A stretch of DNA of 9,028 bases from an uncultured Gammaproteobacteria bacterium (GTDB taxonomy: Bacteria; Pseudomonadota; Gammaproteobacteria; Pseudomonadales; Azotimanducaceae). The notes below the pieces were generated by a model. The model did no database searches. It was not told where the DNA came from and worked only from the letters and a program-made list of their open reading frames with translations. Positions 1 to 5,422 of the stretch are shown here, one piece after another. The stretch spans positions 1-9,028 of the forward strand of contig CAJWLI010000050.1 of NCBI GenBank assembly GCA_913043075.1. The letters are read 5' to 3'. Position 1 is the first letter of the stretch. Each line of letters starts with the position of its first letter. The position numbers and the translations under genes were made by a program.

Positions 1-171
1 GAGATAATAGAAATAAGTAAAGAGGGGGTTTTGGTAGGAACAAAAACTAAGGCTATAAGGATAAGAGAGTTGCAGCTGAATCAAGGCAAAGGAAATATCC
101 TTAAGGAGTCCGACATTCAAAACGGATGGAGTCATATTTTTTCATGTGGGAAAACCTTCGATCAGCCATGA
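1..171 (+). CDS. fmt: Methionyl-tRNA formyltransferase, C-terminal fragment (5' end outside window)
   Basis: Frame 1 is open from the first base to the TGA at 169-171 and gives 56 residues. Fmt formylates the methionine of initiator tRNA in the cytoplasm, using 10-formyl-tetrahydrofolate; only the tail of its C-terminal tRNA-binding domain is present here. The fragment reads EIIEISKEGVLVGTKTKA and then a LQLNQGKG stretch. This lines up by memory with the E. coli Fmt tail (ILEANKQGIQVATGDG, then LQPAGKK), in the same order and at a similar distance from the stop. The catalytic formyltransferase domain is not in the window. The next gene starts inside the stop codon (ATGA, 168-171) and is rsmB, the usual partner of fmt in gammaproteobacteria, which strongly supports the call. 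The fragment alone would be weak evidence. Confidence 0.85.
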   Translation, partial: EIIEISKEGVLVGTKTKAIRIRELQLNQGKGNILKESDIQNGWSHIFSCGKTFDQP

Positions 172-1451
172 ACGATTATTCGATTTCAGCTTTAGTGCTC
201 AAAGGGGTAGTGAGGGAAGGAAAATCTCTAGATAAATGCTTACAGGAAAAACAACCGATCGTCAGTCAAATATGTTTTGGGAGTTTGCGCAATTATTTCC
301 TTTATTCAAAACTCATAGAGAAACTTGTAAAAAAACCGATCAATAAAAAACACTCGGACCTTTTCAATCTTCTCATAGCGGGGCTCTACAGTGTAGATAA
401 TTTAAAGAAACCGGTTCACGCTTGTGTAAATGAGTCCGTCGAGGCTAGCACGTTTTTAGGAAAATCTTGGGCTAAGAACCTAATCAATGGGGTATTACGA
501 AATTATTTAAGAAACAGAGACTTTCTCAACAAAACTGTTGCCCAAGCCTCTTTGGAGGCAGAAACAAATCATCCAGAATGGCTTGTCTCTCTCCTTAAAA
601 AAGACTGGGATAATTGGCGAGATATCATCAATGCAAACAGTAAAAAAGGCCCAATGACTCTAAGAATTAATCGGCAACGCATCTCAAGATTGGAATATCA
701 AAAAATGCTAGAAGCCGCTCGAATAAAATCAGAAGAAGGAGCTCTCTCAGAGGAAGCGCTTTACATCAGCGAGGCAAAAAATGTTGAAATGCTGCCCGGT
801 TTTTCGGAAGGACTTGTATCTGTGCAGGACGAAGGGGCTCAGGTCGCGGTTAAGTTTATGAATTTAGTGCCTGGTTTGAGAATTTTAGATGCGTGCGCCG
901 CCCCAGGAGGAAAAACGTGTCATATCTTGGAAACAAATCCCGACTCGAAAGTGGTCTCGATAGATAAAAGTAATGAACGACTAGCTTTATTAAATGAGAA
1001 CCTAAAGCGTCTTTCGTTAAGAGCAAATGTCATAAATTCTCACCTAGAAAATTTTAAGACGAGACAAAAATTTGACCGAGTTCTTTTAGATGCCCCATGC
1101 TCGGCAACGGGAGTAATACGAAGACATCCTGATATAAAATTACTGCGGAAGGCGAACGATATTGGTAAGCTGAGAGCTCAGCAAGACCGGCTTCTTCAGC
1201 ACTCCTTCGATCTACTTGCTGAGGGCGGAGAGCTCCTTTACGTAACTTGCTCAGTCTTAAAAATGGAAAACGATTCGGTAGTGAAAAAATTTATTAGCAA
1301 AAATTCGGATGCGGAGATTAAGAAAATAAATCAATTGAGCAGAATTGAAAAATTTAAATTTACGAGGACCGAACTAGGCGTTCAGTTTTTTCCTACAGCT
1401 GAACACCACGACGGATTCTATTACTCTTCGATCATACGGAAACTGAAATGA
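168..1451 (+). CDS. rsmB: 16S rRNA (cytosine(967)-C(5))-methyltransferase RsmB
   Basis: RsmB transfers a methyl group from SAM to C5 of C967 in 16S rRNA. The protein has 427 residues from this start (E. coli: 429). Residues 1 to about 130 form the NusB-like RNA-binding domain (ICFGSLRNY, LINGVLRNY). The Rossmann-fold methyltransferase follows: SAM motif I LDACAAPGGKT at 240-250, an acidic D266 after the next strand, motif IV DAPCSATGVIRRHPDIK at 308-324, and motif VI VTCSVLKMEN at 359-368. The two cysteines of m5C RNA methyltransferases are both present: C361 (TC motif, expected nucleophile) and C311 (PC motif, expected release of product). The start at 168 is preferred because it overlaps the fmt stop as ATGA and gives the family length. 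An in-frame ATG at 126 would add 14 residues from within fmt. The gene's own stop overlaps the trkA start (1448-1451). It appears intact. Confidence 0.96.
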   Translation: MNDYSISALVLKGVVREGKSLDKCLQEKQPIVSQICFGSLRNYFLYSKLIEKLVKKPINKKHSDLFNLLIAGLYSVDNLKKPVHACVNESVEASTFLGKSWAKNLINGVLRNYLRNRDFLNKTVAQASLEAETNHPEWLVSLLKKDWDNWRDIINANSKKGPMTLRINRQRISRLEYQKMLEAARIKSEEGALSEEALYISEAKNVEMLPGFSEGLVSVQDEGAQVAVKFMNLVPGLRILDACAAPGGKTCHILETNPDSKVVSIDKSNERLALLNENLKRLSLRANVINSHLENFKTRQKFDRVLLDAPCSATGVIRRHPDIKLLRKANDIGKLRAQQDRLLQHSFDLLAEGGELLYVTCSVLKMENDSVVKKFISKNSDAEIKKINQLSRIEKFKFTRTELGVQFFPTAEHHDGFYYSSIIRKLK

Positions 1452-2824
1452 AAATAATTATTTTAGGGGGAGGACAGGTAGGAGCTAATTTAGCTCAAAA
1501 TCTCACCAAAGAAGATTCAGACATAACGGTAGTGGACAAAGATTCAGAGAGGTTGAGAGTACTCCAAGACAAACTAGATATTCAGACAATTAGAGGTATG
1601 GCTTCACATCCAGAAATCTTGAAACAAGCGGGCGCCGAGGAGGCTGATATGCTAATCGCGGTGACGTCTAGCGATGAAGTAAATATGGTGGCCTGCCAAG
1701 TAGCCCATACAGTTTTTGATATCGATAAAAAGATAGCGAGAATTAGATCTTCAGCCTACATAAAAAACGGCGGCATTTTCAGAGATGAGGCGATGCCTGT
1801 AGATGTAATTGTGAATCCAGAGGAAATAGTCACTCTGGATATCTTGAGATTGATAGAAAATCCTGGAGCTCTTCAGGTAATGGAATTTGCAAATGGAAAA
1901 GCCCAATTAGTTGGAATGAAGGCTTTTTATGGCGGCCCTCTTGTCAATCAAGAGCTAAGATATCTCAGGCAACACATGCCAAAAGTTGATACCAGAGTAG
2001 TAGCAATTTTTCGCGGAGACAGCCCTATTATTCCTCACGGAGACACGGTAATCGAAGCCGACGACGAGGTCTTTTTCATCGCCGCGAAGCAAGATATAAA
2101 AAACGTTATGTCAGAAATGCGAAGAGCGGAGGCTCCGAATAAGAGAATAATAATTGCTGGAGGAGGAACTATAGGAAAAGGCTTAGCGAAGAGCGCCGAG
2201 AAAAAATTCAGTGTGAAAATTATTGAACAAAAAAAGCATAAGGCTTTAGAGCTTTCTGAGCAACTTGATCAGTCGATTGTATTGATAGGCGACGCCTCGG
2301 ATAGAAGTCTACTACTGGAAGAAAACATAAACGAAACTGATGTTTTCTGCGCGGTAACTAGTGACGATGAAACCAACATCATGTCCGCGATGTTAGCAAA
2401 AAGCCTGGGCGCGAGAAAAGTAATAGCCCTAATGAACAATCAAGCTTACGCTGACCTAATTGAGGGAGGCAACATCGATGTAGTCATTAATCCCCATCAA
2501 GCAACCCTAGGGTCCATCCTCACTCACATAAGACATGGAGACGTCGTCCGCGATCATTCACTTCGAAGAGGGGCAGCAGAAGCTATCGAAGCTATCGCCC
2601 ACGGGGATAAGAATACGTCCAAAGTTGTTGGTCGAAAAGTTGAAGAAATTGAACTTCCGTCTGGAACTAACATCGGGGCCATTGTGAGAGGTAAAGAGGT
2701 GCTGATGGCGCATGACGACATCGTAATATCACCAGACGACCATCTAATCATGTTTGTCGTTGAGAAAAAAAGAATACGAGACGTAGAGAAACTTTTCGAA
2801 AATAACACTCGACTGCTTAATTAA
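1448..2824 (+). CDS. trkA: Trk system potassium uptake regulatory protein TrkA
   Basis: TrkA is the cytoplasmic NAD(H)-binding subunit that gates the TrkH potassium pore. It has 458 residues, as in E. coli. The protein is a tandem duplication of an RCK unit. The first nucleotide-binding fold begins at residue 3 with ILGGGQVG and the acidic D30 after the second strand; the second begins near residue 234 with IIAGGGTIG and the matching E260. Each Rossmann half is followed by an RCK_C (TrkA-C) domain, roughly 140-225 and 370-455. Family sequences are clear, for example AVTSSDEVNM at 71-80 and its second-half counterpart AVTSDDETN at 302-310. The ATG shares four bases with the rsmB stop, and trkH starts 3 nt after the trkA stop. 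Regulator and pore are therefore probably made from one transcript in coupled fashion, unlike E. coli where they are unlinked. No truncation is seen. Confidence 0.97.
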   Translation: MKIIILGGGQVGANLAQNLTKEDSDITVVDKDSERLRVLQDKLDIQTIRGMASHPEILKQAGAEEADMLIAVTSSDEVNMVACQVAHTVFDIDKKIARIRSSAYIKNGGIFRDEAMPVDVIVNPEEIVTLDILRLIENPGALQVMEFANGKAQLVGMKAFYGGPLVNQELRYLRQHMPKVDTRVVAIFRGDSPIIPHGDTVIEADDEVFFIAAKQDIKNVMSEMRRAEAPNKRIIIAGGGTIGKGLAKSAEKKFSVKIIEQKKHKALELSEQLDQSIVLIGDASDRSLLLEENINETDVFCAVTSDDETNIMSAMLAKSLGARKVIALMNNQAYADLIEGGNIDVVINPHQATLGSILTHIRHGDVVRDHSLRRGAAEAIEAIAHGDKNTSKVVGRKVEEIELPSGTNIGAIVRGKEVLMAHDDIVISPDDHLIMFVVEKKRIRDVEKLFENNTRLLN

Positions 2825-2827
2825 AAG

Positions 2828-4273
2828 ATGCATTTCCAGATAACAGCTAAAATTCTAGGAATATTGTTAGTCGTTTTCAGCGTTACGATGGTGCCACCAA
2901 TCTTGGTCGCCGTAGTATTTGATGAGCCTCCCCTTGTCTTTTTGAGAGCTTTTGGGATCACCTTTACGTTTGGGACAACCCTTTGGGTGCTCTTTTCAAG
3001 AAGTAGGGCAGATATGAGAACAAAAGAAGGATTCTTAATTACTGTTTTCTTCTATATCGCACTTGGCTCTTTCGGAGCAGTCCCTTTCATTGATGATAAA
3101 GGGCTTGGATTGAGTATCCCAGACGGATTATTTGAATCTTTTTCCGGGCTTACCACTACTGGGGCTACCGTCATACAAGGTTTAGATCAGATGCCCAAGT
3201 CAATCCTATATTACAGACAACAATTACAGTGGTTAGGGGGGATGGGAATTATCGTATTAGCAGTCGCAATTTTACCCATGCTAGGAATTGGAGGAATGCA
3301 ACTTTATCGAACCGAGACGCCTGGACCCGTGAAAGACTCGAAACTTACTCCTCGGATAAAAGAAACTGCCCTGGCTCTTTGGTCCATATATCTAGGTCTT
3401 ACGGTAGCATGTGCGACATCATATTTCGTCGCAGGCATGACGGTGTTTGATTCAATCTGTCATAGTTTTTCTACTATCGCCATTGGGGGGTTTTCTACAC
3501 ATGATAGTTCTATAGGATTTTTCGAATCGCAACTGATTGAGACGGTGTGTATCATTTTCATGCTTATCGCAAGCTTAAACTTTGCACTGCATTTTTTTGC
3601 ACTAAAAGAAAAAACTGCTCGGCACTATCTCCAGGATGACGAAGTGAAATTCTTCCTTTCTATAGTTGTTGTAAGCGTTCTTCTAGTAACTCTTTTGTTG
3701 TTAAACGAATCTGTTTACAGTGCGAGCACTGCACTTCGAATGAGCACTTTTGAGGTAGTTTCAATTTTTACGACTACTGGTTACACGACTGCAGGATTTT
3801 CGTCTTGGCCGTCAATAATTCCTGTCTTTATATTTTTTGGCGCTTTTACAGGAGCATGCGCGGGGTCCACAGGCGGTGGTATGAAAGCAATAAGAGTCCT
3901 TTTGATCTGGAAACAAGGACTCAGAGAAGTTCATCGTTTGATCCATCCGCACGCAATGTTCCCTGTCAAAGTCAATCATCGACAGGTACCAAGTGAAGTA
4001 ATGCAAGCGGTTTGGGGGTTTTTCTCGATTTACGTAGTGATATTCATCTTTATGCTCCTCGCTCTTATGCTGACTGGGCTTGATTTTCTGACCTCCTTTT
4101 CAGCAGTTGGAGCAACCATTAACAATTTAGGACCCGGACTTGGAGGGGTATCCGAGAACTACGCAAATATTTCCGATCCTGCAAAAATTTTACTTTGTTT
4201 CGCTATGGCTCTGGGTCGATTAGAGATCTTCACATTACTGGTTCTTTTCTCACCGATGTTTTGGAGAAAATGA
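2828..4273 (+). CDS. trkH: Trk system potassium uptake protein TrkH (membrane pore)
   Basis: TrkH is the inner-membrane K+ translocating subunit. It has 481 residues (E. coli 483) and shares the MHF start. The protein is strongly hydrophobic and shows the four-fold M1-P-M2 layout of the Trk/Ktr/HKT superfamily. The four pore loops and their glycines are visible: SGLTTTGAT (G112), TIAIGGFST (G220), FTTTGYTTAGF (G318) and SAVGATINNLGPG (G428). The glycine-rich intramembrane gating loop GACAGSTGGGMK is at 342-353. The arginine of the last helix (ALGRLEIFTLLVLF) is present. There is no Shine-Dalgarno in the 3-nt gap after trkA, so reinitiation by ribosomes finishing trkA is likely. The TGA stop overlaps the start of the methyltransferase gene (4270-4273). 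The protein should form a homodimer and associate with a TrkA tetramer. Confidence 0.97.
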   Translation: MHFQITAKILGILLVVFSVTMVPPILVAVVFDEPPLVFLRAFGITFTFGTTLWVLFSRSRADMRTKEGFLITVFFYIALGSFGAVPFIDDKGLGLSIPDGLFESFSGLTTTGATVIQGLDQMPKSILYYRQQLQWLGGMGIIVLAVAILPMLGIGGMQLYRTETPGPVKDSKLTPRIKETALALWSIYLGLTVACATSYFVAGMTVFDSICHSFSTIAIGGFSTHDSSIGFFESQLIETVCIIFMLIASLNFALHFFALKEKTARHYLQDDEVKFFLSIVVVSVLLVTLLLLNESVYSASTALRMSTFEVVSIFTTTGYTTAGFSSWPSIIPVFIFFGAFTGACAGSTGGGMKAIRVLLIWKQGLREVHRLIHPHAMFPVKVNHRQVPSEVMQAVWGFFSIYVVIFIFMLLALMLTGLDFLTSFSAVGATINNLGPGLGGVSENYANISDPAKILLCFAMALGRLEIFTLLVLFSPMFWRK

Positions 4274-4845
4274 GCGAAAAAAAGCGAGAAAAATGGAACT
4301 ATCATTACAAGACCCTCAAAGACACTGGGTCGGTGGCGGATGTTTTAAAGGAGAACGTTTCTCTTCTACCAAGCGATGGCGTAGCTCTTGATATTGCTTG
4401 TGGCACAGGTGCAAATAGTCTCTTTCTAGCGAGCCTTGGAATGGAAGTGAGAGCTTGGGATTTTTCAAAGACGGCCATAGAGGCAATAAAGGGTTTGCTA
4501 ACTAGCGATGAAAAAATCTTCCCGGAAGAAATAGAAATTTCAAGCTCTTCTTTCGATACCCATCAGTTTGACCTTATTCTATGTTGTCACTATCTAGATA
4601 GAGCCATCGCCAGAGCGATATATAATGCGACTGCCCCTGGGGGCCTAATAATTTATCAGACATTCACCTCAGAGAGGAGGTTTGACGTTGGTCCTTCAAA
4701 TCCAGAGTTCTTGTTACATTATCGAGAGCTGTTTTTTTTAGTCCGAGAATGTGAGATTTTGTGCTACCGGGAGCAACTTACAAAAAAATCTGAGAAAGAC
4801 AAGATGTTTGGAAAAGCCTACATGATCGCCAAAAAGATAAGCTAG
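4270..4845 (+). CDS. Uncharacterised class I SAM-dependent methyltransferase
   Basis: A 191-residue cytosolic protein with no signal peptide or membrane segment. Methyltransferase motif I is clear: ALDIACGTGANS at 39-50. An acidic residue D64 ends the second strand (VRAWDFS) and should bind the SAM ribose. A motif-IV-like strand FDLILCCHYLDR lies at 100-111, and the post-motif segment APGGLIIYQTFTSE at 122-135. The later GPSNPEFLL stretch (141-149) is shared, as I recall, with small gammaproteobacterial methyltransferases often labelled TehB-like. Nothing here shows that tellurite is the substrate, so no symbol is given. The start at 4270 is chosen because its ATG overlaps the trkH stop as ATGA; an upstream in-frame ATG at 4195 would lie deep inside trkH. 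gmhB follows after 6 nt. The substrate is unknown, and operon position does not settle whether it relates to K+ transport, LPS or translation. Confidence 0.87.
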   Translation: MSEKKREKWNYHYKTLKDTGSVADVLKENVSLLPSDGVALDIACGTGANSLFLASLGMEVRAWDFSKTAIEAIKGLLTSDEKIFPEEIEISSSSFDTHQFDLILCCHYLDRAIARAIYNATAPGGLIIYQTFTSERRFDVGPSNPEFLLHYRELFFLVRECEILCYREQLTKKSEKDKMFGKAYMIAKKIS

Positions 4846-4851
4846 TAAGAA

Positions 4852-5385
4852 ATGAAAAGGTTTGTAATCTTAGATCGAGATGGAGTTATAAACCGAGACT
4901 CACCCTCTTATGTAAAAACGGAAGACGAGTGGATCCCCGAAGAGGGATCTGTAGAAGCAATTGCAATGTTAACACTGGCTAGAATTCCAGTTTTTATAGC
5001 AACTAACCAGAGTGCAATAGGGCGAGGGATCATCTCAGATCTCGATCTTCAAAAGATACACAAGAAAATGGTGAAAATGATTGTGGAGGCTGGCGGAAAA
5101 ATTTCTGACATAAAATACTGCCCTCACTTACCGAGCGCTGCTTGCAATTGCAGAAAACCAAATCCCGGCTTGTTAAATCAGATTATCCTTGAAAATAAAC
5201 TGAAGGGCTCGGATGGATTCTTCGTTGGCGACGCCGCTACAGACCTCCAAGCTGCCAAACTAGCTGGATGCAATCCAGTTTTAGTTCTTACTGGAAAAGG
5301 CAGAAAGACAATTGAAAGTTGTCCTAAACAGTCACTCGTGTTTGATAATTTGAAGTCATTCGTTACCTTTTTATTAAAAAAATGA
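4852..5385 (+). CDS. gmhB: D-glycero-beta-D-manno-heptose 1,7-bisphosphate 7-phosphatase (HAD family)
   Basis: GmhB removes the 7-phosphate of heptose 1,7-bisphosphate in the cytoplasmic ADP-heptose pathway that feeds the LPS inner core. It has 177 residues (E. coli 191). HAD motifs appear in order: motif I LDRDGVIN with nucleophile D8 and acid/base D10; motif II ATNQSAIGRG at 50-59; the RKPNPG segment at 101-106 with K102; and motif IV GDAATD at 126-131. A structural zinc site is visible as C90-x-H92-x5-C98-x-C100. The spacing is shorter than in E. coli and accounts for part of the length difference. This loop type also occurs in HisB-N phosphatases, so a histidinol-phosphatase relative is the main alternative. 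No his genes are nearby, and gmhB close to gyrB is the Pseudomonas arrangement. The only ribosome-site candidate is the TAAGAA just before the ATG, so expression probably depends on upstream translation. Confidence 0.88.
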   Translation: MKRFVILDRDGVINRDSPSYVKTEDEWIPEEGSVEAIAMLTLARIPVFIATNQSAIGRGIISDLDLQKIHKKMVKMIVEAGGKISDIKYCPHLPSAACNCRKPNPGLLNQIILENKLKGSDGFFVGDAATDLQAAKLAGCNPVLVLTGKGRKTIESCPKQSLVFDNLKSFVTFLLKK

Positions 5386-5422
5386 GTTAAATTATCATTT
5401 ATATTAGTGAGTGCTTACTCTG
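5386..5422. terminator. Convergent gmhB/gyrB junction with a weak hairpin
   Basis: This 37-nt gap separates the stop codons of two converging genes. The only inverted repeat I find is GAGT-gctt-ACTC (5409-5420), with a possible outer TAG/CTA pairing (5405-5407 with 5423-5425) across a small internal loop. It has no T-run downstream in the plus direction. In the minus direction a run of seven T lies about 25-35 nt further on (5376-5382), inside the end of gmhB, and is not adjacent to the stem. It therefore does not look like a standard intrinsic terminator in either direction. Termination may be factor-dependent, or the transcripts may overlap at their 3' ends. Confidence 0.25.

Noticed and set aside
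126..167. Upstream in-frame ATG at 126 for rsmB, with a perfect TAAGGAG at 102-108
   Set aside because: The TAAGGAG is 17 nt from that ATG, too far for efficient use. The extra 14 residues lie wholly within fmt, and the ATG at 168 gives the family length and an ATGA overlap.
2554..2808. Minus-strand 84-residue open frame within trkA
   Set aside because: Serine-rich shadow frame antisense to a clear RCK_C domain, with no ribosome site or recognisable motif.
2817..2824. TTAATTAA palindrome at the trkA stop
   Set aside because: An 8-bp AT-only palindrome is expected by chance in AT-rich DNA, and it is explained by the last codons and the stop.
3229..4006. Short open frames inside trkH on both strands (3229-3450, 3805-3996, 3812-4006)
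   Set aside because: All overlap well-conserved TrkH pore segments, have biased composition and lack start signals.
4195..4269. N-terminal extension of the methyltransferase starting at 4195
   Set aside because: It would overlap trkH by nearly 80 nt and adds residues with no methyltransferase resemblance. The ATGA start at 4270 fits the pattern of the block.
4270..4845. Calling the methyltransferase TehB (tellurite resistance)
   Set aside because: The similarity is to the general small class I methyltransferase fold. No tehA neighbour or substrate-specific residue supports tellurite as substrate.
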